The notes beneath the pieces are model-generated. The model was not told where the DNA came from. It saw only the letters and a program-made list of their open reading frames with translations, and did not search any database. A DNA stretch of 32,444 nt, from NCBI GenBank assembly GCA_018712955.1, contig DVGB01000075.1, positions 1-32,444 of the forward strand. Direction: 5' to 3'. Below, in pieces: positions 6,270 to 14,029 of the stretch. The translations under genes were made by a program, and so were the position numbers. Within the stretch, counting starts at the first letter, position 1, and every line of letters starts with the position of its first letter. This DNA comes from Candidatus Aveggerthella stercoripullorum. GTDB lineage: Bacteria; Actinomycetota; Coriobacteriia; Coriobacteriales; Eggerthellaceae.

Positions 6270-6566
6270 ATGGAGGATCTGAAGCGCAACGACCTTGTCA
6301 CCTCCGACGACGGAATGGCCGAGTGCACCATTCCTGACAGCGAGCTGGCTGACGTGTCGGGTGGCATCTACGTTGGCCAGTATGCCTACGTGAGCGGCCC
6401 GGTCTACCTGACGCGCTATGCGGAAGAGGGCGAGCAGCGAGGAAGCGTCGACGGCTATTTCCACGTCGTCAAGTACTATCGCGGCTACAAGGCGCCTGCC
6501 TGTATCAGCCCCGACGGAATAAGCTATCGTGGCTGGGTGAAGGAAGAGTCGGTTCATAAGGGCTAA
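6270..6566 (+). CDS. Small Tyr-rich protein with double-glycine-like leader (candidate secreted peptide)
   Basis: 98 residues from ATG 6270, with GGGGGAGGA a few bases upstream. Residues 23-32 (DSELADVSGG) match the double-glycine leader pattern of bacteriocin and related peptides (E-L-x-x-V-x-G-G), where a C39-type peptidase/ABC exporter cuts after GG. That would leave a 66-residue mature part (33-98) rich in Tyr and Gly (IYVGQYAYVSGPVYLTRYAE, then YFHVVKYYRGYKAPAC, and GWVKEESV near the end). The mature part has one Cys. The final GWVKEESV looks like the last strand of a bacterial SH3-like fold. No transporter, modification enzyme or immunity gene is nearby. Alternatives: a cytoplasmic SH3-like protein with a coincidental motif. 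Function unknown. Confidence 0.7.
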   Translation: MEDLKRNDLVTSDDGMAECTIPDSELADVSGGIYVGQYAYVSGPVYLTRYAEEGEQRGSVDGYFHVVKYYRGYKAPACISPDGISYRGWVKEESVHKG

Positions 6567-6672
6567 TGTTCCGTTCCGCCGAACCGGCGCGCCTTGCGCC
6601 GCCTCGCTGCCCTGTTTGGTCGAGGAGCTGCGGTAGGGGCGTTCAGGGTTGGATAGGATCAAGGAGAACTGC

Positions 6673-7989
6673 ATGGAACAGACGGTGCGCATCGACGCGC
6701 TGACGTACGGAGAGGCCGGCATCGGCCGTTTGGACGACGGCAAGGCCGTTTTCGTGCCCCATACTACGCCGGGCGACGTGGTGCGCATAGAGGTCACGGA
6801 AGACAAGAAGACCTTCGCGCATGCGCGCTTGCTCGATATCGTGGAGGCCTCTCCTGACCGTGTGGCGCCCGCCTGCCCGTACGCGGGCGTGTGCGGCGGC
6901 TGCCAGTGGATGCACGTCTCCTACGAAGCCCAGCTGAAGGCAAAGCGAGATAACGTTGTCTCGGCGCTCTCGCACCTTGCACGCTGGGATGTCGAAACGG
7001 CAGAAGCCATGGTTGCTGCGTGCGTGCCTTCGAAACGCGAGCTGGGCTATCGCAACAAGCTGGAGCTTGGTGCCGAACGAGATGCCCAAGGCCGCTTCAC
7101 GCTCGGCTTCCGGTCCGAATCCAGCCATCAGTTCGTCTCCCCGGACGCCTGCCTGCTGGCCCATAAGACCATTCAGAAGGCCCCGAAGGCCTTGCGCGGC
7201 GCGCTGCGCTTCCTTGAGGGCAACAAAGACCTCGGCATCTACCGGGTCGGGGTGCGCCACAGCTTCCGCACGGGCAATGTGGAGGTAGCGCTTTGGACGC
7301 CCCCGTCCGCTTTCCCGCGCGCCCAGGTGGCGAACACCCTTTCTTCCGCCCTCAAGACCACGGGCATCGTGCGCGTGCTTGCAGATCCCGGCAAAGCGCG
7401 CAAAGTGAAGGGCGTGGAAGTGCTCGCGGGGCACGGAAAGTGGCGCGAGCGCCTGGGGGACAACGAATTCTCGGTGAGCGCCCCGTCGTTTTTCCAGGTG
7501 AACACCGAGCAGGCAGAGAATATGATCGACTGCGTAATCGAAGGGCTTGAGCTGGACGAGGATGCGGTCGTCGCGGACCTTTATGCGGGGGCGGGCACCT
7601 TCTCGCTCGCGCTTTCCGAGCAGGTCGACATGGTCTACGCGGTGGAGTCCGCAGCATCTTCCGTGCGCGATTTGCGCCACAATGCCGATGCGAACGGTGC
7701 GTGGATCGAGGTCGTAGGCGGCGACGCCGCGCACGAGCTGCCCGAGCTTGGTGCGCTCGATGCGCTTGTCGTGGACCCGCCGCGTGCGGGGCTGGCGGAA
7801 GGCGTACCGGAGCTTATCGCCGCCGCTGGGCCTGAACGGATAGCGTACGTGAGCTGCAACCCGTCTACGTGGGCGCGCGATGTCGTGCGGCTTGAGGAGG
7901 CGGGCTATGCGCTTGCGAGCGTCACGCCGCTCGATCTTTTCCCGCAAACCTACCATGCGGAGCTGGTAAGCATATTCAAGCGCCTTTAG
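6673..7989 (+). CDS. RNA uracil-C5 methyltransferase, TrmA/RlmD/RlmCD family
   Basis: S-adenosylmethionine-dependent formation of 5-methyluridine in rRNA or tRNA. 438 residues from ATG 6673 (AAGGAG with 6-base spacing). An N-terminal TRAM domain (about 1-58) is followed by an iron-sulfur motif C68-x5-C74-x2-C77, with a likely fourth Cys in SPDACLL. The SAM site is DLYAGAGTFSLAL, then VVDPPRAGL, and the catalytic nucleophile is in YVSCNPSTW (C395). The C-terminal general base segment is FPQTYHAELVSIF, as usual in this family. Family membership is clear, but the exact target uridine (U747, U1939 or tRNA U54) cannot be read from sequence alone. It stands alone, followed by a GC-rich hairpin. Confidence 0.92.
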   Translation: MEQTVRIDALTYGEAGIGRLDDGKAVFVPHTTPGDVVRIEVTEDKKTFAHARLLDIVEASPDRVAPACPYAGVCGGCQWMHVSYEAQLKAKRDNVVSALSHLARWDVETAEAMVAACVPSKRELGYRNKLELGAERDAQGRFTLGFRSESSHQFVSPDACLLAHKTIQKAPKALRGALRFLEGNKDLGIYRVGVRHSFRTGNVEVALWTPPSAFPRAQVANTLSSALKTTGIVRVLADPGKARKVKGVEVLAGHGKWRERLGDNEFSVSAPSFFQVNTEQAENMIDCVIEGLELDEDAVVADLYAGAGTFSLALSEQVDMVYAVESAASSVRDLRHNADANGAWIEVVGGDAAHELPELGALDALVVDPPRAGLAEGVPELIAAAGPERIAYVSCNPSTWARDVVRLEEAGYALASVTPLDLFPQTYHAELVSIFKRL

Positions 7990-8000
7990 CCTTGCAAAAT

Positions 8001-8035
8001 GAGCGCGGCAAGGGAAGGGCTCTGCTGCCGCGCTC
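8001..8035 (+). terminator. GC-rich hairpin after the uracil methyltransferase gene
   Basis: GAGCGCGGCA (8001-8010) pairs perfectly with TGCCGCGCTC (8026-8035), 10 base pairs with a 15-base loop. No T tract follows, so it may be a weak or factor-assisted terminator. Confidence 0.4.
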
Positions 8036-8211
8036 TTCGCGCACGCGCTGCCGTTGGCGGTGCACACCATGCCGCTCGCCCGGGGTAACCGCACGTCGGA
8101 AGTCCCATTCGTCCGCTGGGCGAAACCGCTCTGCGCCCACGCTCAAGTGACGCTACCTTAATGCTGAACGCCAGTCGAGGGACGGTTTGATGCTCGGGCT
8201 GAGGAGGGCGC

Positions 8212-8547
8212 ATGATCATCGCGATTGCAAGTGACGGTTTGAACGTTTCCTGCCATTTCGGACGCTGCTCCAGCTATAGCTGCTATACGGTTGAGGACGG
8301 CGCCGTCGTGGCGTTCCAGAACATGCCCAACCTTTCACGCCCGTGCTCGGAGATGGCGCCCCTTTTGCGCGAACTGAGCGTCGATGTGCTTATCGTCGGA
8401 AGCATCGGGTCTTCGGCGAAAGGGTTCTTCGATCGCGCGGGCATTACCGTCGTCACCGGGGCCGAAGGCACGGTGCGCGATGCGCTTGAAGACTACCTCG
8501 GAGGAAGGCTCGACTCCACCGACGCTGTCTGCGCAATCGACTGCTAG
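8212..8547 (+). CDS. NifX/NifB-C-terminal-like (dinitrogenase cofactor family) protein
   Basis: 111 residues starting at ATG 8212 after GAGGAGGG. It has the small ribonuclease-H-like fold signature of the NifX/NafY/VnfX family: IAIASDGLNVSCHFGRCSSY at the N-terminus, LLRELSVDVLIVGSIGSSAK in the middle, and AGITVVTGAEGTVRDALEDY near the end. Members bind iron-sulfur or iron-molybdenum cofactors or their precursors. Stand-alone copies in non-fixing anaerobes are common and mostly uncharacterised. Cys residues at C14, C19 and C24, and CAIDC at the C-terminus, could bind metal. No nitrogenase genes are present in the window, so a role in iron-sulfur trafficking is only an inference. Confidence 0.85.
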   Translation: MIIAIASDGLNVSCHFGRCSSYSCYTVEDGAVVAFQNMPNLSRPCSEMAPLLRELSVDVLIVGSIGSSAKGFFDRAGITVVTGAEGTVRDALEDYLGGRLDSTDAVCAIDC

Positions 8548-8569
8548 AGAGCGGACGATCAAGCCGCGC

Positions 8570-8611
8570 AAGCGGGCGGCGTGCGCACGAGCGGGGTTTT
8601 CCGCCCGCTTT
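8570..8611 (+). terminator. Probable terminator after the NifX-like gene
   Basis: AAGCGGGCGG (8570-8579) pairs with CCGCCCGCTT (8601-8610) around a 21-base loop, with just a few T after it. Stem is strong, T tract is weak. Confidence 0.45.
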
Positions 8612-8720
8612 CGTGCGGTCGTGCATTGCACAACATGCCAGCTCATGGCTTTCTTTCATACGGGGCAGCCCCTACTTCAAATGGAACTTGTACGCATTTG
8701 TCGCGGCTCCATTCCATACC

Positions 8721-8729
8721 TGCTAGAAT
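8721..8729 (+). promoter_or_regulatory. Extended -10 promoter of the cyclophilin gene
   Basis: TGCTAGAAT fits an extended -10 (TGn plus TAGAAT), 29 bases upstream of the start codon at 8758. No good -35 is seen. Confidence 0.5.
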
Positions 8730-8757
8730 GGCAGGTCGAATTGAAGAAAGGAGCCTC

Positions 8758-9291
8758 ATGGCACTCTATACCCCTGAATACCAGCCGACTGGCGATGAAA
8801 TCGCGGTTATCGAAACCTCCCAGGGCACCATTCGCGTGCAGCTGGCGGGCAAGGATGCCCCTATCCATGTGGGCAACTTCGTCGAGCTTGCCCAGAAGGG
8901 CTTTTACGACAACCTGAAGTTCCACCGCTACGTCCCCGGGTTCGTCATCCAGGGTGGCTGCCCGAACACGCGTGACCTCGACCCCGATCAGGTGCGTGCG
9001 GCGGAAGGCAATCCCTTCGCAGGCCTCGGCACGGGCGGTCCTGGCTACACCATCAAGCAGGAGTACACCACCAACCCGAACAACAAGCACCTGGACGGGA
9101 CCCTTGCCATGGCGCGTTCCCAGAACCCGGATTCGGCCGGTTCCCAGTTCTACTTCTGCCTGGGCGCCCAGCCCTTCCTAGATTCCGGCTACACCGTCTT
9201 CGGTCAGACCGTCGAAGGCCTCGACGTCATCTCCAAACTGCGCGTCGGCGACGTGATCGAGCACATCGAGATCGAGAACGCAGCGCAGTAG
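8758..9291 (+). CDS. Cyclophilin-type peptidyl-prolyl cis-trans isomerase
   Basis: 177 residues from ATG 8758 (GAAAGGAG upstream). Cyclophilin motifs are intact: FHRYVPGFVIQGG with the catalytic Arg, then LAMARSQNPDSAGSQFYFCL with the Gln-Phe active-site segment, and GYTVFGQTVEGLDVI. A short insert around residues 71-100 (NTRDLDPDQVRAAEGNPFAG) is common in bacterial members. There is no signal peptide or lipobox, so it should act in the cytoplasm as a folding helper. A TPR membrane protein gene follows after 33 bases and is probably co-transcribed. Confidence 0.95.
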   Translation: MALYTPEYQPTGDEIAVIETSQGTIRVQLAGKDAPIHVGNFVELAQKGFYDNLKFHRYVPGFVIQGGCPNTRDLDPDQVRAAEGNPFAGLGTGGPGYTIKQEYTTNPNNKHLDGTLAMARSQNPDSAGSQFYFCLGAQPFLDSGYTVFGQTVEGLDVISKLRVGDVIEHIEIENAAQ

Positions 9292-9324
9292 GGTTGCGGC
9301 GTCAGCCCAGAACAGAAGGACCTT

Positions 9325-10674
9325 ATGAACAACGAGATTTTCCAGAGCGCGCGGAGCGCCTACCAGGATAAGGACTATGAGGGCGCACTGAGCGCCTTCA
9401 CCCAATGCCTGGAAGAGGATCCCTCCGCGCTCCAGCCGGGCGAAATCGGCCTGCTCTACCACCAGATCGGCAACTGCCTGGTGAAGCTTGGCGACTTCAA
9501 CGAGGCCATCCACGCCTACACCCAGGCGACAGCGGACGCCGCCTATTCGCAGGTTGGTGCCGTGAACTGCAATCTTGGCAATGCGTATGCCGCCCTGCAT
9601 GACTACGAGGACGCCGTGCAGCATTTCGAGATTGCCGCCTCGGATGCGAAGTACGACGCAAAGTACCGTGCATATACCGGCATGGGCAACGCCTACCTGA
9701 AGCTGGGCAAATCTGCCGAGGCGGGCGCTGCCTTTCGCTCTGCCGCTCTCGATGAAGCGAATCCGGAGCCGACGAAGGCGCTGCTGAACCTGGGCATCTG
9801 CTTCATGGCGCTGAACCGTCCGAACGATGCGGTGACCTCGTACGAGAACGCACTCCAGTTCGACATGCCTGCCGCTACGCGCAACAAGCTGTGCGCGAAT
9901 CTCGGGCAGGCTTACGTCGCCAGCGGCCAGATGCAGAAGGCGGTCTCCGCGTTCGAGTCAGCGCTCGCGGACAAGACGTACTTCCTGAGCGACTCTGCCA
10001 GCGTCGACTACCAGCGCGCCATCGCGCAGGTGTCCACGGGCACCGCAGAGCTTACCCCCGTCGACGTGGCCGGGACCGATACTTCGGGCCTTGATGTCGC
10101 GGCGGACGGCTCTCCGCTTGAGGACGTCTCCGCTCAGCAGACTCAGGCTCTCGACCCGTACTACTACCCGGAAGTCTACGAAGAGGCTCCGCTCGACGGC
10201 TATGCTTCGAGCGACGACCGCTTCTTCAACGCGAGCGATGAAGAGCTCGAACGCTGGTCGAAGGGCGTCGCAAAGCGCGAGCGCAAGCGTCGCAACGTCG
10301 GCCTGAAGATCCTGGTGTTCATCTTCGTGCTGCTGCTCATCGCCTTTGCAGGAGCAGTCTTCGCCTATACGCAGGGCTACGGCTATCCGCAGCAGCAGAC
10401 GGTCGTCGAAGAGCTGTTCGCGAACCCTGACAATGCGTCCAGCCTCTTCTCGAGCGAGCTGTCCGCTGAGACCGTGGAGCAGAAGATGGCGCCCGTCGCC
10501 CAGGACGACTCCATCACCGTGAACGCGGTAGAGCGTTCCATGACCAATTCTGAGGTCTATGTGACGGCTCAGACAGCCGAGGGTGGGGACGTCCAGTATT
10601 GGGTATCCTTGGTGCGCGACGGAATCGGCTGGAAGGTCACGGACGTCCAGCTGTATTTCGCGAGCCAGAATTAA
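9325..10674 (+). CDS. TPR-repeat protein with single membrane span and outer C-terminal domain
   Basis: 449 residues from ATG 9325 (AGAAGGA upstream). Residues about 1-225 hold five to six tetratricopeptide-like repeats (for example YEGALSAFTQCLEEDP, FNEAIHAYTQA, YEDAVQHFEIA, PNDAVTSYENALQ, MQKAVSAFESALADK). An acidic linker of about 90 residues follows. A basic patch (KRERKRRN) leads into a hydrophobic segment near 327-349 (LKILVFIFVLLLIAFAGAVF). About 100 C-terminal residues lie beyond it, with strand-like pattern ending in GWKVTDVQLYF. By the positive-inside rule the TPR part is cytoplasmic and the small domain outside. Likely a protein-interaction scaffold; no specific family recognised. 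It follows the cyclophilin gene closely. Confidence 0.88.
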   Translation: MNNEIFQSARSAYQDKDYEGALSAFTQCLEEDPSALQPGEIGLLYHQIGNCLVKLGDFNEAIHAYTQATADAAYSQVGAVNCNLGNAYAALHDYEDAVQHFEIAASDAKYDAKYRAYTGMGNAYLKLGKSAEAGAAFRSAALDEANPEPTKALLNLGICFMALNRPNDAVTSYENALQFDMPAATRNKLCANLGQAYVASGQMQKAVSAFESALADKTYFLSDSASVDYQRAIAQVSTGTAELTPVDVAGTDTSGLDVAADGSPLEDVSAQQTQALDPYYYPEVYEEAPLDGYASSDDRFFNASDEELERWSKGVAKRERKRRNVGLKILVFIFVLLLIAFAGAVFAYTQGYGYPQQQTVVEELFANPDNASSLFSSELSAETVEQKMAPVAQDDSITVNAVERSMTNSEVYVTAQTAEGGDVQYWVSLVRDGIGWKVTDVQLYFASQN

Positions 10675-10689
10675 CGGACAAGCAAACGG

Positions 10690-10717
10690 ACGGACGGGCA
10701 TGATGCCCGTCCGTTTC
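10690..10717 (+). terminator. Probable terminator between the TPR gene and ndk
   Basis: ACGGACGGGCA (10690-10700) and TGCCCGTCCGT (10704-10714) form a perfect 11-base stem with a 3-base loop; TTT then C follows. Confidence 0.6.
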
Positions 10718-10814
10718 GCTGGCAAGAGGCGGGCGTGCGTCCACCCTCTGTGTCAGAAGCAGCGTGGGCGCCCGGCGCGCTTGCGCGAAAGAACTGCGAA
10801 AGGAAGGAAAACAC

Positions 10815-11219
10815 ATGGCAGTCCAGAAGACCTACAGCATGATCAAGCCCGACGGCGTGCGCAACGGCCACATCGGCGAGATTATCTCCCGCTTCGAGCG
10901 TGCGGGCCTGACCATCGAGCGCATGGAGCTGGGCATGGTCACCCCCGAGCAGGCGAAGGCGAACTACGCTGAGCACGAGGGCAAGCCGTTCTACGAGGGT
11001 CTTATCAGCTACATCACCTCCGGTCCGGTCGTGAAGATGGTCATCTCCGGCGAGGGCGCCGTTGCCAAGTGCCGTTCCCTCATGGGCGCCACTAACCCGG
11101 CCGAAGCGGCCCCCGGCACGATTCGTGGCGATTTCGGTCTCATTATGGATGAGAATGTTATTCATGGCTCGGACTCCCCGGAATCCGCCGAGCGCGAAAT
11201 CGGCATCTTCTTCGCGTAG
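10815..11219 (+). CDS. ndk: Nucleoside diphosphate kinase
   Basis: Transfers the gamma phosphate between nucleoside tri- and diphosphates by way of a phospho-histidine. 134 residues, the usual bacterial length. [13 protein letters not shown] at the N-terminus is typical, and the active-site motif [12 protein letters not shown] is intact with catalytic His117. ATG 10815 follows AGGAAGGAAAAC. It is flanked by a hairpin upstream and the hydrogenase operon downstream (82 bases to the first hydrogenase gene); no strong terminator is visible between them, so some read-through into the hydrogenase genes is possible. Confidence 0.97.
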   Translation: MAVQKTYSMIKPDGVRNGHIGEIISRFERAGLTIERMELGMVTPEQAKANYAEHEGKPFYEGLISYITSGPVVKMVISGEGAVAKCRSLMGATNPAEAAPGTIRGDFGLIMDENVIHGSDSPESAEREIGIFFA

Positions 11220-11301
11220 GCCGTAAGAAGACGCAACGAAAGATAGCGGTTCCGCGCTCGCATCCCGTCCAGCCGAAAGCCAAGACGAGAAAGGGCATCT
11301 C

Positions 11302-12339
11302 ATGTTGTATCGAGTGATCGACGCGACGGAGCTCCCAGCCCTGGTGGAAGCGTTCATGGAATCGTACGAAGTGGTAGCTCCGGTCAAACGCGACCGGGGC
11401 TACGCTTTTGAGGCCATCGAATCGTTCGACCAGGTGGTCCTGGACTATGTCTCCACCATCGTGTCGCCGAAGAAGTACTTCCTGCCGCCCCAAGAGCCCC
11501 TGTTCGCCTTCGACCGCCAATCCAACGATGTGGCGGAGTTCTCCGCCGAGGTCACACCGCGCGTTATCTTCGGCGCGCATGCGTGCGACATCAATGCGCT
11601 GTGCCGTCTGGACACGGTATTCCGCGACGGTCGCTACCCTGACCCGTACTATTGCGCACGGCGCGAGGCAACGCTTATCGTGGGCATTAGCTGCATGCCG
11701 GGTCCCGATTGCTTCTGCCACCTGCTCGGCAGCGACGAGGCGCGCTTCGGCTACGACCTTTTCCTGCAGGATATCGGAGGCAAATACCTCGTCAGCATTT
11801 CGAGCGTCGAGGCGGCGAACATTCTGGAAGCAGCCTGCAACGTGCGCGAAGCAACCGACGAGGACCGCATCGAGTTCCGCCACGCTACCCGTCGTCGTCA
11901 GGCGGCCTTCAATCCCGACATCCCCAACATCCAAGAGATCGCCATGCTCATGGACGCGTTCCATGAGGACGCATTCTGGGAGGAGCTTGGCGGGCGTTGC
12001 CTGTCATGCGGCGCATGCGCGGCGGTATGCCCCACGTGCCACTGTTTCGATATTCGCGATGTGCTGGAGCCTGACGGAAAGTCAGGCCAGCGTGTCCGCA
12101 TTTCCGACTGCTGCACGGACCCGCAGTTCGCGCTTGTTGCGGGAGGCCATAATTTCCGCGAGTCCAGCGACCTGCGCGTGCGGCATCGCTTCTATCACAA
12201 GCTCAACGGTTTCCTGGCGAACCACGACCGCATGCTGTGCGTAGGCTGCGGCCGTTGCGTGACGGCGTGCAAGGCCGACATCAATCCCATCGAAGTGCTG
12301 AAGTTCTTCGCGAGGAAGGGGGCCGAGAATGCTGAATAG
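11302..12339 (+). CDS. hydB: [NiFe] hydrogenase (group 3b-like) beta subunit, 4Fe-4S electron-transfer protein
   Basis: 345 residues related to sulfhydrogenase beta and anaerobic sulfite reductase subunit A. It carries electrons between the hydrogenase core and the flavin subunit. Two [4Fe-4S] motifs are seen: C233-x2-C236-x2-C239-x3-C243 (CLSCGACAAVCPTCHCF, with extra Cys 246 and 248) and C313-x2-C316-x2-C319-x3-C323 (CVGCGRCVTACKADINP). The N-terminal half holds the family domain with GAHACDINALCRLD and ISCMPGPDCFCHLLGSD. The ribosome site is AAAGGG about 6 bases before the ATG. Its end overlaps the next gene by 11 bases, a sign of translational coupling. Confidence 0.9.
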   Translation: MLYRVIDATELPALVEAFMESYEVVAPVKRDRGYAFEAIESFDQVVLDYVSTIVSPKKYFLPPQEPLFAFDRQSNDVAEFSAEVTPRVIFGAHACDINALCRLDTVFRDGRYPDPYYCARREATLIVGISCMPGPDCFCHLLGSDEARFGYDLFLQDIGGKYLVSISSVEAANILEAACNVREATDEDRIEFRHATRRRQAAFNPDIPNIQEIAMLMDAFHEDAFWEELGGRCLSCGACAAVCPTCHCFDIRDVLEPDGKSGQRVRISDCCTDPQFALVAGGHNFRESSDLRVRHRFYHKLNGFLANHDRMLCVGCGRCVTACKADINPIEVLKFFARKGAENAE

Positions 12340-13240
12340 CTGCGCTGTTTCCACCGTCCACGTCTCTCCGCTCGCTGAGTACACGCCCGAGCTTACGGGC
12401 GCCCAGATGATCGCGGCGAATCCTTACCGGCCTTGGCCTGCGCGCATCACGTCCATCCAGGAGCTCACCGCGACCGAGAAGCTGTTCGAAATGCGCATCG
12501 TGGACGAGCGTATCCGCGAGGCGTTCCGCCATCAGCCGGGCCAGTTCGTGGAAGTGAGCATCTTCGGGGTGGGCGAAGCTCCCATCTCCATCACGAGCTC
12601 GCCGACCAAGCAGGGCTTTATCGAGCTGTGCATTCGCAACACAGGTGCGTTCACGAGCCGTTTGCACCAGCTGCAGTGCGGCGACATCGTCGGCCTGCGC
12701 GGCCCGTACGGCAGGGGATTTCCTGTCGAACAGATGAAGGGCAGCGACATCCTGCTCGTCGCGGGCGGCATCGGCATCGCACCGTTGCGCTCGCTTATCA
12801 ACAACATCCATGACGAGCGTTCGGAGTTCGGCAAGGTCACTATCATCTATGGCTCGCGTTCGCCCAAAGAGGTCATGTTCCGCGACCAGTTCGAAATGTG
12901 GCGTCATCGCAAAGACTTCGACCTTCACTTGACCGTCGACCACCCCGATGACACGTGGGATGCGGAGGTAGGCGTGGTCACCAAACCGCTCGAGTCGTTG
13001 GAGATCGATCCGGCGAACACGTACGGCGCCGTGTGCGGGCCGCCGGTCATGTACCGGTTCGTCATCGACGCCATGCGTCGCCAGGGCGTGAGCTACGACC
13101 ATATCTACTGCAGTTTCGAGCGCCATATGAAGTGCGGCATGGGCAAATGCGGCCATTGCCAGATCGGGCATCAGTACGTCTGCTTGGACGGGCCGGTGTT
13201 CAACTACTGGGAAGCCAAGAACATTCAGGGGTCGATGTAA
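12329..13240 (+). CDS. hydG: [NiFe] hydrogenase gamma subunit, FAD/NAD(P)-binding reductase
   Basis: 303 residues of the ferredoxin-NADP reductase fold, as in sulfhydrogenase gamma and sulfite reductase subunit B. FAD-binding part: PGQFVEVSIFG and ITSSPTKQGFIELCIRNTG. Nucleotide part: ILLVAGGIGIAPLRSLI and YGSRSPKEVMFRDQ. A C-terminal [2Fe-2S] site is C269-x4-C274-x2-C277 with C285 (KCGMGKCGHCQIG then YVC). It passes electrons between the iron-sulfur chain and NAD(P)(H). The start lies inside the last codons of the beta gene, with GAGGAAGGGGG as ribosome site. The next gene begins directly after its stop. NAD versus NADP preference cannot be read safely. Confidence 0.92.
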   Translation: MLNSCAVSTVHVSPLAEYTPELTGAQMIAANPYRPWPARITSIQELTATEKLFEMRIVDERIREAFRHQPGQFVEVSIFGVGEAPISITSSPTKQGFIELCIRNTGAFTSRLHQLQCGDIVGLRGPYGRGFPVEQMKGSDILLVAGGIGIAPLRSLINNIHDERSEFGKVTIIYGSRSPKEVMFRDQFEMWRHRKDFDLHLTVDHPDDTWDAEVGVVTKPLESLEIDPANTYGAVCGPPVMYRFVIDAMRRQGVSYDHIYCSFERHMKCGMGKCGHCQIGHQYVCLDGPVFNYWEAKNIQGSM

Positions 13241-14026
13241 ATGAGCGGATACGAAAACGTTGCTTACGACAGCCCGCGTCCGCCGCGGGTGGTCGTCTTC
13301 AGCCTGGCAAGCTGCTTCGGCTGCCAGGTCATGATCACGAACATCGAATCGCACCTGCTCGATGTGCTGGGACAGATCGACCTGCGCTATTGGCAGCTGG
13401 CTTCCAGCGTGCCGATGCCGGAGGACTACGACGTCGCCGTCATCGAGGGCGCAGTGACCACCGAAGAGTCCGAAGCTCTCGTGCGCAAGATCCGTGCGAC
13501 CGCTAAGACGGTCATATCCATCGGAGCCTGTGCGAACACGGCGGGCATTCCCGGCATGGCGGCAGACCACTACTACGAGCGGCCTATCGAGGTCTACGAC
13601 GAGGTTCCGGAAGCTGCCGGCACCATCATCCAGCCGCGCAGCGTGCCGTCCGTCATCAAAGTGGACGGCCAGGTGCTTTGCTGCCCGATCGACCCGCTCG
13701 ATTTCGTCGCGACGCTCCAGAGCGCGCTCTACGGCTCGAACCGCATGAACTCCACGAAGACTCTCTGCGGCGACTGCAAACTGAACGGCACGTCGTGCTT
13801 CTACGGCAAGGGCATCGTCTGCCTGGGCATGGTGACGCAGGCAGGATGCGGGGCGCGCTGCGTGAACCTCGGCCGTCCGTGCAACGGATGTGCAGGGTTG
13901 TCCGTTGATGCGAACCTCGACTCTGCGCGCGAGGCCTGCGAGCGCTACGGTGTGAGCGTCCAGGAATTCGACGAGGCGCTTGAGATGTTCAACCAGACGA
14001 ATTCCGCCCTCAAGGCGAGGAGGTAG
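13241..14026 (+). CDS. hydD: [NiFe] hydrogenase delta (small) subunit
   Basis: 261 residues, related to the 20-kDa/PSST subunit of complex I and to small subunits of group 3 hydrogenases. The proximal [4Fe-4S] ligands start with C25-x2-C28 (SLASCFGCQVM), then the Cys in SIGACANTAGIPGM. The C-terminal half has further Cys clusters (LCGDCKLNGTSC, and CLGMVTQAGCGARCVNLGR then PCNGCAG) for medial and distal clusters. It relays electrons from the nickel-iron site to beta and gamma. There is no twin-arginine signal peptide, so the enzyme is cytoplasmic. The ATG directly abuts the gamma stop codon, and the alpha gene begins 3 bases after its own stop. Confidence 0.92.
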   Translation: MSGYENVAYDSPRPPRVVVFSLASCFGCQVMITNIESHLLDVLGQIDLRYWQLASSVPMPEDYDVAVIEGAVTTEESEALVRKIRATAKTVISIGACANTAGIPGMAADHYYERPIEVYDEVPEAAGTIIQPRSVPSVIKVDGQVLCCPIDPLDFVATLQSALYGSNRMNSTKTLCGDCKLNGTSCFYGKGIVCLGMVTQAGCGARCVNLGRPCNGCAGLSVDANLDSAREACERYGVSVQEFDEALEMFNQTNSALKARR

Positions 14027-14029
14027 GCT

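Noticed and set aside
5972-6600. Integrated element with tRNA-Arg as attachment site
   Set aside because: No integrase, no direct repeat of the tRNA 3' end downstream in the window, and housekeeping genes resume at 6673. At most a single acquired gene.
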